From BOG-224 sp963783505 (lineage in GTDB: Bacteria > Acidobacteriota > Terriglobia > Bryobacterales > Bryobacteraceae), in contig CAWAOP010000018.1 of the NCBI GenBank assembly GCA_963783505.1, positions 62,001-126,000 on the forward strand: a stretch of DNA of 64,000 nt. The letters run 5' to 3'. The translations under genes and the position numbers were made by a program. Under the pieces are notes generated by a model. It did not search any database. It worked only from the letters and a program-made list of their open reading frames with translations, and had not been told where the DNA came from. Below, piece by piece: positions 1 through 10,309 of this stretch (positions are counted from its first letter, which is position 1; every line of letters starts with the position of its first letter).

Positions 1-1
1 C

Positions 2-463
2 ATCCGGACGGCGGGTGACAACAGCCAGCCGGCGGCCGAGGGTTGGGCGCAGGTGCTCGCGAAGGGCGGCGGCATAGGCGGTTCCGCCATCTTCGCCTGG
101 ACGGCCTCACAGACGCAGGAAGCCGTGGCGCCGCTGGAGAACAGGACCCCGACCGCGTTCGTGCTGCCATTCGATTACACCGGAGATTACGCTACGGGAG
201 TCGCAGTGGCGAATCTTTCGAATCAGGCCGCTAGTATTCCCGTGGTCCTGCGCGATGCTTCGGGGGCAAGTCTGGGAACGGCGGCAATCAGTCTGGCGCC
301 GTACGGTCACACGGCGTTCATGCTGGCGACGGCGTACCCCGCGGTGACGGGAAAGACGGGCTCGCTCGAACTGGATGTTCCCCTGGGGGGGCAGATCAGC
401 GCGCTGGGAATCCGCGCCGCACCGGGAGGCGCAATCACGAGCGTGCCGGTAGTCGCTAAGTAG
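2..463 (+). CDS. C-terminal part of a secreted repeat/Ig-like protein (5' end outside window)
   Basis: The reading frame is open from the first bases of the window to a TAG at 461-463, so only about the last 153 residues are present and the start lies upstream. The visible part is rich in Ala, Gly, Thr and Val with no charged catalytic cluster. It reads like a beta-sandwich module ending in GLGIRAAPGG-like strands, as seen at the C-termini of long exported Acidobacteriota proteins. No membrane segment is visible. A GTG at 53 is in frame but is unlikely to be the true start, because the frame continues upstream with the same composition. Function is unknown. Confidence 0.6.
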   Translation: MRTAGDNSQPAAEGWAQVLAKGGGIGGSAIFAWTASQTQEAVAPLENRTPTAFVLPFDYTGDYATGVAVANLSNQAASIPVVLRDASGASLGTAAISLAPYGHTAFMLATAYPAVTGKTGSLELDVPLGGQISALGIRAAPGGAITSVPVVAK

Positions 464-532
464 CCGCGCTCATGCATCGGCCTAGGCTTAGTCCGCGTCC
501 GGCGGCCCAAGCCCCGGAAAGGGCGGCTTCGC

Positions 533-2464
<1,932 letters not shown>

Positions 2465-2522
2465 TGGTGAAATCTTACAACAGGCGGGAAGGAGGCACTT
2501 TGGATCATGTTAGTATACTCAT

Positions 2523-2759
2523 ATGAGTTACCGGCTCCAGGTCCTGATTCCACCGAGCCTCGACGCGCAACTCCGTAAGGCCGCTCAGCGCAGCCGCATG
2601 TCGAAGGGCGCCTGGGTTCGCCGCGCGCTGGAAGAGTCTATCCGGCGGACCTCTACGGACCGCTCCGGTAGCGATCCGGTAGCCCGCCTTGCGGCGATCA
2701 AGGCCCCCACACCCGACATCGAACAGATGCTGGCTGAGATTGAGGCAGGCCGCCGGTGA
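2523..2759 (+). CDS. Ribbon-helix-helix antitoxin (VapB-like)
   Basis: This 78-residue protein begins MSYRLQVLIPPSL and continues with a basic helical segment (LRKAAQRSRMSKGAWVRRAL) typical of CopG/RHH DNA-binding antitoxins. The acidic tail (residues 55-78) would be the toxin-neutralising part. Its stop overlaps the GTG start of the PIN toxin, so the two are translationally coupled, as expected for VapBC. A TATACT box lies at 2514-2519, only four bases before the ATG. The transcript would therefore be leaderless or the real promoter lies further upstream. RHH antitoxins normally repress their own promoter, which is inference here. Confidence 0.8.
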   Translation: MSYRLQVLIPPSLDAQLRKAAQRSRMSKGAWVRRALEESIRRTSTDRSGSDPVARLAAIKAPTPDIEQMLAEIEAGRR

Positions 2760-3181
2760 GGGTGTTCATAGACTCGAATATTCCGATGTATTCCGTGGGT
2801 GGAGACCATCGCAATCTCGGCCCTGCCCGGCGATTTCTTGAGAGCGTCCGGCGCGGCGATTTCGACGCGTGTACAAGTACTGAAGTGCTCCAGGAGATCC
2901 TATACCGGTACTCCTCGATTGGACGGTTGGACGCTGCCCGCGGTGTCTACGATGCTTTCGTGGAAATCTGCCCCGAAGTTCTCAGCGTAACTCTGGCGGA
3001 CACAGATCGCGCTCGCGACGTCCTTTGCGAATCCGCCGGAATCTCCGCTCGCGACGCCGTTCACGCCGCGGTGATGCTGAATCGCGAAATCGACTGCATC
3101 GCTACTTTTGACAAAGATTTCGACCGCATCCCTGGGATTCGCCGGCTGAAGATGACCGGCGGCGGAAGCCGTCTCAACTGA
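2756..3181 (+). CDS. PIN-domain ribonuclease toxin (VapC-like)
   Basis: The 141-residue protein has the PIN-domain acidic quartet: D6 in FIDSN, an E in the EVLQEI helix near residue 44, D in SARDAVHAA near 98 and D in TFDKDFDRI near 120. VapC toxins are Mg-dependent endoribonucleases, often cutting initiator tRNA or rRNA loops. The start is GTG at 2756, overlapping the antitoxin stop in a GTGA arrangement. All acidic positions are intact, so the toxin looks functional. The target RNA cannot be deduced. It is convergent with the MBL hydrolase gene downstream. Confidence 0.85.
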   Translation: MRVFIDSNIPMYSVGGDHRNLGPARRFLESVRRGDFDACTSTEVLQEILYRYSSIGRLDAARGVYDAFVEICPEVLSVTLADTDRARDVLCESAGISARDAVHAAVMLNREIDCIATFDKDFDRIPGIRRLKMTGGGSRLN

Positions 3182-3190
3182 TTACGTAAC

Positions 3191-3823
3191 TCAGATTCCC
3201 TGCAGGAAATAATTAAACTTCTTCTCGCGGCCGATGGTGGTGTTCTCGCCATGGCCGGGGATGACGATCGTCGCATCCGGGAGCGGCATCAGCTTGTCGT
3301 GGATCGAGCGGAGAATCTGGCGGCTGTCGCCGCCGGGCAGATCGGTGCGGCCGATGCTGTCGCGAAAGAGCGTATCGCCGGCGGCGAGCTTTCCTTCGGA
3401 AGGAATCCACAGGCTGATGCTGCCAGGCGTGTGGCCCGGCGTATGCAGCACGTGGAACTCGGCGGCGCCCAGGGCGAGCACATCGCCATCCTTGGCGTTT
3501 GCGTCAATCGCCACTGCTTCGGGCGGCTTCATGCCGAGCCATGTGGCTTGCACATCGAGCATCTTTTGTAATTCGGCGTCCGCCAGGTTCATGTACACCG
3601 GCGCGCCGGTCGCGGCTTTCAATTTTTGAGCGCCCCCGATATGGTCGAGGTGCGCATGGGTGACGACGATGGCCTTCACCTTCAACGCGTGCCGATCGAG
3701 GATCTTCAGAATTCGCCCGATTTCGTCTCCCGGGTCGATCACCAGAGCGTCGCGCGACTGCTCATCGCCGAAAATCGAGCAGTTGCACTGAAGCGGACCG
3801 ACCGGGAGGATTTCGTGGATCAT
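3191..3823 (-). CDS. MBL-fold metallohydrolase (glyoxalase II-like)
   Basis: A 210-residue cytoplasmic metallo-beta-lactamase-fold protein. The dinuclear metal site is visible: THAHLDH (HxHxDH) near residue 56, a downstream His in HTPGHTPGS near 130, the Asp of GDTLF near 150, and the final His in IPGHGENT near 190. The length and the DLPGGD segment match the short YcbL-type hydrolases related to hydroxyacylglutathione hydrolase. The substrate is therefore probably a thioester such as S-lactoylglutathione or a bacillithiol/CoA analogue, but this is inference. It diverges from ygfZ, with 26 bases between the two starts. Confidence 0.88.
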   Translation of the reverse strand: MIHEILPVGPLQCNCSIFGDEQSRDALVIDPGDEIGRILKILDRHALKVKAIVVTHAHLDHIGGAQKLKAATGAPVYMNLADAELQKMLDVQATWLGMKPPEAVAIDANAKDGDVLALGAAEFHVLHTPGHTPGSISLWIPSEGKLAAGDTLFRDSIGRTDLPGGDSRQILRSIHDKLMPLPDATIVIPGHGENTTIGREKKFNYFLQGI

Positions 3824-3833
3824 ACGCCGATTG

Positions 3834-3839
3834 TATACT
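3834..3839 (+). promoter_or_regulatory. Candidate -10 box for ygfZ
   Basis: TATACT lies 10 bases upstream of the ygfZ ATG in an AT-richer gap. A similar GTATACTC string precedes the VapB-like gene at 2513-2520. I see no good -35 hexamer at 17 bases, so this is only a candidate. Confidence 0.3.
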
Positions 3840-3849
3840 CAGAGAGACT

Positions 3850-4716
3850 ATGAGTGAAGGATACGAAGCGCTGCACGGCGGCGCGGCATGGCTGGATGTT
3901 TCCGCGCGCGGCAGAATCGTAGTGCGAGGCCGCGACCGCGCGCGCCTGCTGCACAATATCACTACGAACGAAGTCAAGAAGATGGCAGCCGGGGCCGGCT
4001 GCTACGCCTTCCTGCTGAATCCGCAGGGACGTATTCAGGCGGACCTCTTGATGTTCTGTTTCCCGGACTGGCTGTTGATCGGCGTCGAGCCCGAGACTCG
4101 AGAGAAGGTCCTGCAACATATCCGCCGCTACATCATCGCCGATCAAGTGGAGCTGGAGGACGCGGCCGCGCAACTCGCGGAGATCGCGGTGGAAGGGCCC
4201 GCCGCCGAGGCTACGCTCAACGCGATGGGCGCTCCGGTTCCCGCGCCAGGGTACGCGCACGCCGCGTGGAACAGCGCGACGGTCGCGCGCGTTAGCCTCA
4301 CCGGCCAGCCGGGGTTCCGCATTTTCATTCCCGAAGCCGGGAAGGCCGGGCTTATTCGGCGTCTGGAAGCCGCCGGCGCTAAACCGGCGTCGCCGGAAGA
4401 CGCTCGGACGGTCCGCATCGAAAACGGAATTGCGCGCTACGGCGAGGATATCGACGATACCTGCTTGCCGCAGGAGACCGAGCAGATGCATGCGGTGAGC
4501 TTCACGAAGGGCTGCTACCTGGGTCAGGAAATCGTCGAGCGCATTCGCGCGCGCGGCAGCGTGCATCGCAAGCTCAGGCGGATTGAACTTCCTGGAACCG
4601 AACCCGTGGCGCGTGGAACGGAAGTGGAGATCGAAGGGAAAACGGCGACGGCAACTTCCTCGGTTTACTCTCCGAGACTCGGCAAGGCCATCGCGCTGGC
4701 TTACGTGAGGGAATAA
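3850..4716 (+). CDS. ygfZ: Folate-dependent YgfZ/GcvT-like protein
   Basis: This 288-residue protein belongs to the aminomethyltransferase-like family that binds tetrahydrofolate and assists assembly or repair of Fe-S clusters in enzymes such as MiaB. The diagnostic KGCYLGQE motif is at about residues 219-226, followed by the basic stretch IRARGSVHRKLRR, and the N-terminal half has the GcvT folate-binding pattern (RDRARLLHNITTNEVK). It is separate from the true gcvT at 45796-46914. Its TAA at 4714-4716 abuts the corrected stop of the convergent phosphoesterase at 4717. Confidence 0.9.
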   Translation: MSEGYEALHGGAAWLDVSARGRIVVRGRDRARLLHNITTNEVKKMAAGAGCYAFLLNPQGRIQADLLMFCFPDWLLIGVEPETREKVLQHIRRYIIADQVELEDAAAQLAEIAVEGPAAEATLNAMGAPVPAPGYAHAAWNSATVARVSLTGQPGFRIFIPEAGKAGLIRRLEAAGAKPASPEDARTVRIENGIARYGEDIDDTCLPQETEQMHAVSFTKGCYLGQEIVERIRARGSVHRKLRRIELPGTEPVARGTEVEIEGKTATATSSVYSPRLGKAIALAYVRE

Positions 4717-5482
4717 TCACCGGACGCGCTGCGCATCCCGCTTCAGCGCATAACCGGTGAGAAGGTGGTATTCCCAGTCCGGCCGCCCGCGCTCTGCGCG
4801 CGGTCTTTGCCGCGGCCGTCCAATCGTATGCGACGGCGCGGAATGTGGCGCGCCATTCGCCGTCCGTGCGTTCGATCAGAGCATACCGCGCGTGAGGGCT
4901 GCCGTTTTCGATCGCGTGCGGGAAGCGGTAGTCCGGATCGTCATATGCCTGCAATCCCACGCTACCCGGGTTCAGAATCGTCGTTCCGTCCTCGAGCCGG
5001 ATGAAGCGCGGCACGTGCGAATGGCCGCACAGAATCAGCCCCGTCAGATCGCCCAGCCGCGACCGGATCTCCGGACCGCTCGCAATCCCGGCGATGCCGG
5101 TCGACACATCCTCCAGCAAGTACTCGGAATCGCTCGACGGCGTGCCGTGGCACAAGTGAATATCGACCGAGAGGACCGCCGCGGGCGCGAGCGCTCGCAG
5201 CCACGCGGCCCGGCGATCGTTAAGCTGCCCGTAAGCGGCCCGGTCGGAGGGTCTCTTCAAGTCCGCCGGCTCTTCGAGCAATCGCCGGTCGTGATTCCCG
5301 CGAATCTGCACCCAATCGGCGCGGGCGGACAGCAGGTCCGCCACTTCGCCGGCCTCCAGCGGCCCCGACAGATGATCGCCGAGATTGACCACCACATCCG
5401 GCGACCAAGCGGCAACATCGGCAATCACGGCCTCGAGCGCAGCCAGGTTGCCGTGAATATCGGCCAGCGCGGCTATCCGCAT
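4717..5482 (-). CDS. Calcineurin-like metallophosphoesterase (one frameshift near its 3' end)
   Basis: Phosphoesterase of the YfcE/DNA-polymerase-beta-associated type. Metal-binding motifs run in order: ADIHGN (residues 7-12), NLGDHLSG, IRGNHDR, a CHGTP histidine and LCGHSHVPR. Read literally, the frame runs to 4574 and ends in an implausible basic tail that overlaps ygfZ antisense by 143 bases. Skipping one base near 4790-4805 gives RGRPDWEYHLLTGYALKRD and a stop at 4717-4719, directly abutting the ygfZ stop, which is a normal convergent arrangement. I therefore annotate the corrected end. It starts 6 bases after the PHP gene stop, so the two probably form an operon. Confidence 0.85.
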
Positions 5483-5488
5483 GGCAGT

Positions 5489-6307
5489 TCAGCGCAGCCC
5501 GTCCAGGACTTCGGGAGGCACATGCAGGTTCCCGCGGCAGCCGGCACCGAGTTTGACGTCCGGCTTTATATCGCCGTGAAAGTCCGAGCCGCCGGTGACC
5601 TTCAGGCCGTTGCGGCGAGCCAGATCGAGATACATCGCCGTTTCGGCGGGCGTGTGGTCGCTGTGGTAGGCCTCGATGGCCTGAAGTCCCTCGGCTGCAA
5701 GCTCCCTCACCACTTCGACGGGATCGCCGGGCACGCGCGTAGGATGCGCCAGCGAAGCGATCCCACCCGCTTCGCGTATGCGGCGCACGCCTTCGTCGAA
5801 CCGCGGTTCCTGGCGGTGCACGTACGCGATGGCGGATTCGTCGAGATACTTATCGAACGCCTCGCGAATGTCGGCGGCGTAGCCCTTCCGCACCATCACC
5901 TGCGCGAAATGCGGGCGGCCCGTCATGCCGCGGCCCAACGCTTCGGCTTCCTCGATGCGGATATCGAAGCCCAGCTCGCGGAGACGGGCGGCCAGACGCA
6001 CGTTACGGTCGCGGCGCGACGCCTGCATCTCAAGCAGCCATCGGCGGAAATCCGAGAGGCCGTCGGCGCCGGGGAAGTAGCCCAAAAGGTGCACGGAGTG
6101 GCCGTGGAGCTTGGTGGAAAGCTCGATGCCGCATATCAACTCGACGCCCGCGGCGCCTGCAAGCGGCCGCGCCTGGTCGTATCCGGCCAGCGTGTCATGG
6201 TCGGTAATGGCAAGCGCGGTCACGCCGACGCGTGCGGCTTCGGCTATCAGCGAAGCGGGCGCAAACGAGCCGTCCGACTCGGAGGTATGAGTGTGAAGGT
6301 CAATCAA
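5489..6307 (-). CDS. PHP-domain phosphoesterase (TrpH/YciV-like)
   Basis: A 272-residue protein with all PHP metal motifs: DLHTHTSESDG at the N-terminus, ITDHDT near residue 36, GIELS near 61, an AHP histidine near 190 and GSDFHG near 240. Relatives include RNase AM (3',5'-nucleotide bisphosphatase/5'-3' exonuclease trimming RNA ends) and cyclic-phosphate phosphatases. A nucleotide phosphatase or small-RNA exonuclease role is likely. It is upstream of, and nearly contiguous with, the metallophosphoesterase on the same strand, suggesting co-expression of two phosphate-releasing enzymes. Confidence 0.88.
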   Translation of the reverse strand: MIDLHTHTSESDGSFAPASLIAEAARVGVTALAITDHDTLAGYDQARPLAGAAGVELICGIELSTKLHGHSVHLLGYFPGADGLSDFRRWLLEMQASRRDRNVRLAARLRELGFDIRIEEAEALGRGMTGRPHFAQVMVRKGYAADIREAFDKYLDESAIAYVHRQEPRFDEGVRRIREAGGIASLAHPTRVPGDPVEVVRELAAEGLQAIEAYHSDHTPAETAMYLDLARRNGLKVTGGSDFHGDIKPDVKLGAGCRGNLHVPPEVLDGLR

Positions 6308-6350
6308 GCGAGAACGAAACCGAGTTCTCCAGTGTACTCGATAGCGGCCA

Positions 6351-6920
6351 CTACATTGGAGGGAGCCATGCGTCCGCCAGATTCTCGATAATCCTCAACT
6401 CTTCCGGGGAAAACCGGCTCTTGAAATTAGGCGAGTTAAGCCGCACGGCGCGCTGGGTTCCGGAGAGATTCTCAAAATTCGCCAGTACGCGGCGGATGGC
6501 GACCTTGCGCTCCTGGGGAAGCTTGTTGAAGGCCTGCACCTGGGCGGCGACGATGATCTTCTTATCCGGCGGCAGGGCGGCGTAATGTTCCAAGCGGCGG
6601 ATTTGTATGTCCTGCTGGGCTTTGGGAAGACTGTCGAACCACGCCAGTTGCTTCCGGATATCCGCTTGGCGATCCGCGGGAAACACGGCCAAAGCGTTCT
6701 CCCGCTGTTCGGGCGTCGCCAGCATCAGCTTGGCGGCGGGGCTTTCCGGATTGAGCACGCGCGAAGCTGGCGCGGCGGGAGCCGTGGCGGCTTTCTTGTC
6801 GGGGGCCTGCGCTGCCGTCTGATCGGAACCCTTCTTCGGCGCGGCGGGGGCCGTGGCCTGCTGGCCAAACGCAGCCGCCGCCACGAGAATCCATGCGCCC
6901 AAGCGAAGCATTCGCGGCAT
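6351..6920 (-). CDS. Secreted DUF3106-like protein downstream of an ECF sigma operon
   Basis: I start the protein at the ATG at 6918-6920 because it opens a signal peptide (MPRMLRLGAWILVAAAAFGQQ). The longer frame would run into the anti-sigma gene. After an Ala/Pro/Lys linker, residues 55-185 are helical, with repeats of LP-x-x-(Q/R/K)-x3-(I/V) such as LPKAQQDIQIRRL, LPPDKKIIVAAQ and LPQERKVAIRRV. This pattern is typical of DUF3106 periplasmic proteins. It follows the anti-sigma gene by 4 bases, so it probably belongs to the same regulon and may be a periplasmic sensor or stress protein. Function is unproven. Confidence 0.75.
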   Translation of the reverse strand: MPRMLRLGAWILVAAAAFGQQATAPAAPKKGSDQTAAQAPDKKAATAPAAPASRVLNPESPAAKLMLATPEQRENALAVFPADRQADIRKQLAWFDSLPKAQQDIQIRRLEHYAALPPDKKIIVAAQVQAFNKLPQERKVAIRRVLANFENLSGTQRAVRLNSPNFKSRFSPEELRIIENLADAWLPPM

Positions 6921-6924
6921 CGCG

Positions 6925-7440
6925 CTACATCTCCGATGCGTCGCCGGATCCCATGACGCCATCAAACTGCTGCAGAGACTCCATATCCTGAAGCGCGCCT
7001 TCAATCTGATCCGCACGCAGAGGTTCCATTTGAACCGCTTTCCGGACCACGCTTGGAGCCGCCTTCGCGGACGGGACGGCCACGGGCGCGGGACCCTGCC
7101 TCTGGACGACGAAGACGGCCGCGGCCAGCGCTAATCCCGCGGCGAACGCCGGAACCGAGCGCCGCACCCATACGGGGCGAATCCAGCGCAACGCTCTTTC
7201 CCGCCACGGCGCTTCAGCCTCCAACCGGTCGTAGAGCTTGCGATCGAAACCGGCCGATACCGCCGGCGCTTCCCACGAAGCCAGCGCCGCAAACAACGCG
7301 CGCTGCGCCGCTACGAACTCCCGGCAAGCCGGGCAGGCTTCCAAATGGCGCTCCACCGTGGCGCGAGCTTCGGAATTACCCACGCCTCCGGCGTAATCTA
7401 CCAGCGTTTCTTCCCCAAAACCACAGATCATCTTGTCCAT
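6925..7440 (-). CDS. Membrane anti-sigma factor with zinc-finger domain
   Basis: A 171-residue protein with an N-terminal ZAS-type zinc finger, HLEACPACREF (HxxxCxxC) near residues 32-42. A single membrane segment at about residues 94-111 (VPAFAAGLALAAAVFVV) is followed by an extracytoplasmic tail. The N-terminal domain should bind and inhibit the ECF sigma factor encoded 11 bases upstream on the same strand. The signal sensed is not evident from sequence. Confidence 0.88.
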   Translation of the reverse strand: MDKMICGFGEETLVDYAGGVGNSEARATVERHLEACPACREFVAAQRALFAALASWEAPAVSAGFDRKLYDRLEAEAPWRERALRWIRPVWVRRSVPAFAAGLALAAAVFVVQRQGPAPVAVPSAKAAPSVVRKAVQMEPLRADQIEGALQDMESLQQFDGVMGSGDASEM

Positions 7441-7451
7441 AATAATCCTTG

Positions 7452-8033
7452 CTAGCGCGCCAGGTGCGCCAATCGCGCCCGCAGCGTCTCATAGGCCCGA
7501 AACAAAAGCGACTTCACGGCGGACTCGGATAAGTCCAGCGCCTTCGCGATCTGCGAATAATCCATTTCCTCGTACTTGTGCATGAGCACCGCGGCTCTTT
7601 GCCGCTCGGGAAGCGCAGCCACCGCTTTTCTCACCTCAATCAACCCCACCTCGCGGACCAGGCTCTGCTCCACGCTGGAGCCCCTGTCCGGCATCTCGCC
7701 CAACTCCTCGCTGGCGCGCTCGGTCCTCGCATCCCTGAGCCAATTCAACGCCAGATGGCTGGCGATACGAAACAGCCACGTCGTGAATTTCGCCGTCGGT
7801 TTATATCCGGCGCGCGAACGGTACACGCGCAAGAACACGTCTTGCGCCAACTCCTCGGCCACGGCCTCGTCCTGCACCATGCGATAGAGAAAATGAACGA
7901 CGGGAGCGCGGTACTTGTTCAGGAGCAGCGCGAAACTGGAGTCGTCGCCTTCGCCGACGCGAAGCATCAACTCGGCGTCGTAGTCCAGAGCCGCCGCGGC
8001 TCCTGCCATATCGGTTGTAACCCGCTCCGGCAT
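7452..8033 (-). CDS. ECF RNA polymerase sigma factor
   Basis: A 193-residue sigma-70-family protein. Region 2 is recognisable at residues 45-100 (ELAQDVFLRVYR and the -10-binding FTTWLFRIASHLALNWLRD). Region 4 lies at about 140-187 (LPERQRAAVLMHKYEEMDYSQIAKALDLS followed by the recognition helix SAVKSLLFRAYE). No region 1.1 or 3 is present, which defines the ECF group. It heads a minus-strand operon with its anti-sigma factor and a secreted protein. Autoregulation is usual for this arrangement but no -35/-10 pair was identified. Confidence 0.93.
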   Translation of the reverse strand: MPERVTTDMAGAAAALDYDAELMLRVGEGDDSSFALLLNKYRAPVVHFLYRMVQDEAVAEELAQDVFLRVYRSRAGYKPTAKFTTWLFRIASHLALNWLRDARTERASEELGEMPDRGSSVEQSLVREVGLIEVRKAVAALPERQRAAVLMHKYEEMDYSQIAKALDLSESAVKSLLFRAYETLRARLAHLAR

Positions 8034-8054
8034 AAAAGGTTGCGTTCCCGTGGC

Positions 8055-9056
8055 TTACTCTCCCTTGAGAGAGCGCTCCATCAGCCGCCGGATGGCCTCG
8101 CGCGGCGAGACCTGGGAGTGGAGCACCTGGTACATCTGCTCGGCGATGGGCATTTCCACCGAGTGGCGGCGGCCCAACTCCGCCGCCGCGTTGGTCGCCT
8201 TGATCCCTTCGGCGACCATGCGCATGGAGCCGACGATTTCGTCCAGCTTTCGTCCCTGCGCCAGTTGGATGCCGACGGAGCGGTTCCGGCTCAAATCCCC
8301 GTTACAGGTGAGCACCAGATCGCCGAGTCCGGCCAGCCCGGCGAGCGTCTGAGCGCGCCCTCCCATGGCTACGGCCAGACGGGTCATCTCCGCCAGTCCG
8401 CGCGTGATCAGCGCCGCCATGGCGTTGCTTCCCAGACCCATGCCATGCACGACGCCGGCTCCGATGGCGACGACGTTCTTAATTGCGCCACCTATTTCTA
8501 CTCCAATAGTATCTTCAGTAGAGTACAGCCGAAACGTAGGGCCTGAGAATGCTTGCTGGACGCTTGCCGCCACGTTCGGATTAGAACAGGCCACTACAAG
8601 TGCGGTAGGTTCAAGGTTAGCCACTTCCCTGGCGAACGTTGGGCCCGAGATCACGGCGACTTTCCGGTCGTTCCTGACAGGCCCTAAGACTGCGTTCGCT
8701 ATTTCTGACATCCGTAGTAATGTGCTGTTCTCCAAGCCCTTTGTCGCGCTGACGAAGACAGCCGAAGGGTCTGCCAGCGGCGCGATTCGTTCGTACATTC
8801 CGCGGACAAACTGCGATGGAACCGCTGTAATCACGATACTTGCGCCATCCAGCGCAAGTCCCAAATCGGTGACCGGTTCCACCGTGGGAGGCAGCGGGCA
8901 GCCCGGCAGGAAAACGCCGTTCTCGCGGCTATGCGCCATGCTTTCGGCCAAGTCGGATTCGTAGACCCAGAGCCGGACTTGGGAAAAGCGAGGAGCCAGA
9001 ACGGCAGCGAGAGCCGTGCCCCACCCGCCGGCGCCGATGATAGCGAGCCGTTTCAC
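8055..9056 (-). CDS. gpsA: Glycerol-3-phosphate dehydrogenase [NAD(P)+]
   Basis: This enzyme reduces dihydroxyacetone phosphate to sn-glycerol-3-phosphate for phospholipid synthesis. At 333 residues it has the usual length. The Rossmann motif GAGGWGTALA is at residues 8-17, SATKGLE near 104 and the catalytic Lys region GGAIKNVVAIGAG near 190. It overlaps the plsY stop by four bases (ATGA), so the substrate-making and substrate-using enzymes are translationally coupled. It is followed by the ECF operon on the same strand. Confidence 0.95.
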   Translation of the reverse strand: MKRLAIIGAGGWGTALAAVLAPRFSQVRLWVYESDLAESMAHSRENGVFLPGCPLPPTVEPVTDLGLALDGASIVITAVPSQFVRGMYERIAPLADPSAVFVSATKGLENSTLLRMSEIANAVLGPVRNDRKVAVISGPTFAREVANLEPTALVVACSNPNVAASVQQAFSGPTFRLYSTEDTIGVEIGGAIKNVVAIGAGVVHGMGLGSNAMAALITRGLAEMTRLAVAMGGRAQTLAGLAGLGDLVLTCNGDLSRNRSVGIQLAQGRKLDEIVGSMRMVAEGIKATNAAAELGRRHSVEMPIAEQMYQVLHSQVSPREAIRRLMERSLKGE

Positions 9057-9658
9057 CGCTTCGGCGCACCGAACCGGAAGATGTGTTCGGTTCCTTGGCG
9101 CAGGCGCTGAATGTTACTACTATGTTTGTAGATAACAAAACCGCCAGCGACGATTGCAGCCAGAAGCGGCGGCAACGCCGGCTTCGCCAGAATCCAAACT
9201 GCCAGCGGAAGCGTGGCCGAAGCGATGATGGAACCCATGGAGATATAGCGAGTCCAGGCGACGGCGGCAACAAAGACGACCAGAGTCGCTGCAATTGCTA
9301 CAGGAGTAAGACAAAGGAACGCCCCTACGCAACTGGCCACGGCCTTACCGCCCTTGAATCCCAGAAACACCGGGTAGGCATGACCCGCCATTACCGCCAG
9401 GACTGCCAAGCTGGTCCACAGGGGATCGTGACCCGTCAGCCGCCCGGCAATCCAGACGGCTGCAAAGCCCTTGGCGATGTCCAGAACCAGGGTGGCAACG
9501 CCCGCCGCCCGGCCGGTCGTCCGCAGGACATTGGTCGCGCCGATGTTGCCGCTGCCGGACGCGCGCACATCGGCGCCCGTAGTGAACCGGACCAGCAGAT
9601 AGCCGAAAGGAATCGCGCCGAGGACGTATGCGCTTACGAGGGCGGCCAGGGGGATCAT
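9053..9658 (-). CDS. plsY: Acyl-phosphate:glycerol-3-phosphate acyltransferase
   Basis: Integral membrane enzyme that acylates glycerol-3-phosphate from acyl-phosphate, the first step of phosphatidic acid synthesis in most bacteria. The three PlsY signatures are visible: GSGNIGATN near residue 36, GHAYPVFLGFKGGK near 91, and the late NIQRLRQGTE near 183. Five hydrophobic segments are apparent. It overlaps thpR upstream and gpsA downstream by ATGA, giving a tight thpR-plsY-gpsA operon. Confidence 0.95.
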   Translation of the reverse strand: MIPLAALVSAYVLGAIPFGYLLVRFTTGADVRASGSGNIGATNVLRTTGRAAGVATLVLDIAKGFAAVWIAGRLTGHDPLWTSLAVLAVMAGHAYPVFLGFKGGKAVASCVGAFLCLTPVAIAATLVVFVAAVAWTRYISMGSIIASATLPLAVWILAKPALPPLLAAIVAGGFVIYKHSSNIQRLRQGTEHIFRFGAPKR

Positions 9659-10206
9659 CGCGTCTCCAATCCAAACTCCGCAAGCTTAGTGTACACGGAA
9701 CCGGAAGGCCGCAGGATGCTTTGATACAGGAAAAACGAGCCGGCGGTGAAGCTCCCGAACTCCAGCGAAGGCAAAGCGACGATGGCTTCCCGAAGGGGTT
9801 GGAGGTCTAGCCGGTCCTTAATCCGCGCCAGGGTGAGATGGGGCGAGAAGGGGCGCGTCTCGCGCGGAACGCCGAGTGCGCATACGGCCGCGTCCGTGGC
9901 GGCGGCCAGTTCGCGCAGACCCGGCGCCTCGATGCCGCAGAAAAACACGCGCGGCGCGTGGGGATTCGGAAAGAAACCGACGTGGCGGACGCTCACGGGA
10001 ATCGCCGGGCTGGGCGCCATGCCAGCCAAGGCCGCCTTCATCTCGCCGAGCCGCGCCTCCGGCCACTCGCCAATGAATTTGGTGGTGATGTGCAGGTTGG
10101 CGACCGGGCTCCAGTTGATGCGGGCCGCCGGCCGCAGCCGCGCCACCACTGCGTCGAGATTCCGCAAGACTTCGCCCGGCAAGTCCAGACCGATGAAGAG
10201 TCTCAT
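9655..10206 (-). CDS. thpR: RNA 2',3'-cyclic phosphodiesterase (2H family)
   Basis: The start is placed at the ATG opening MRLFIGLDLP (10204-10206), because the longer frame adds 29 residues of non-family sequence. The 183 residues carry the two HxT/S motifs of 2H phosphoesterases: LHITTKFIG near residue 42 and SPHLTLARIKD near 125. These enzymes hydrolyse 2',3'-cyclic phosphate ends and can ligate tRNA halves in vitro. It is the first gene of the plsY-gpsA operon, although no metabolic link is obvious. Confidence 0.88.
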   Translation of the reverse strand: MRLFIGLDLPGEVLRNLDAVVARLRPAARINWSPVANLHITTKFIGEWPEARLGEMKAALAGMAPSPAIPVSVRHVGFFPNPHAPRVFFCGIEAPGLRELAAATDAAVCALGVPRETRPFSPHLTLARIKDRLDLQPLREAIVALPSLEFGSFTAGSFFLYQSILRPSGSVYTKLAEFGLETR

Positions 10207-10271
10207 GCGAGCCTTCCATTGTATCGGCCGATGGGCGATGATGGGTTGGTGGAGTGGGCCTCCGGCCTGCC

Positions 10272-10293
10272 ATGCCGCCATTCGTGGCGGCAT
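10272..10293. repeat. 8-bp stem hairpin in the thpR/mpg intergenic gap
   Basis: ATGCCGCC and GGCGGCAT form a perfect 8-bp stem around ATTCGT, 17 bases before the mpg start and upstream of thpR. Being between divergent genes, it is unlikely to be a terminator. It could be a small REP-like element or a 5'-UTR structure of mpg. Confidence 0.5.
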
Positions 10294-10309
10294 TTCACGC
10301 TCAAAATAG

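Noticed and set aside
4757..6391. 544-codon plus-strand open frame
   Set aside because: It lies antisense to the phosphoesterase and PHP genes and shows Arg/Ala/Gly-rich composition with no family motifs, a GC-driven shadow.
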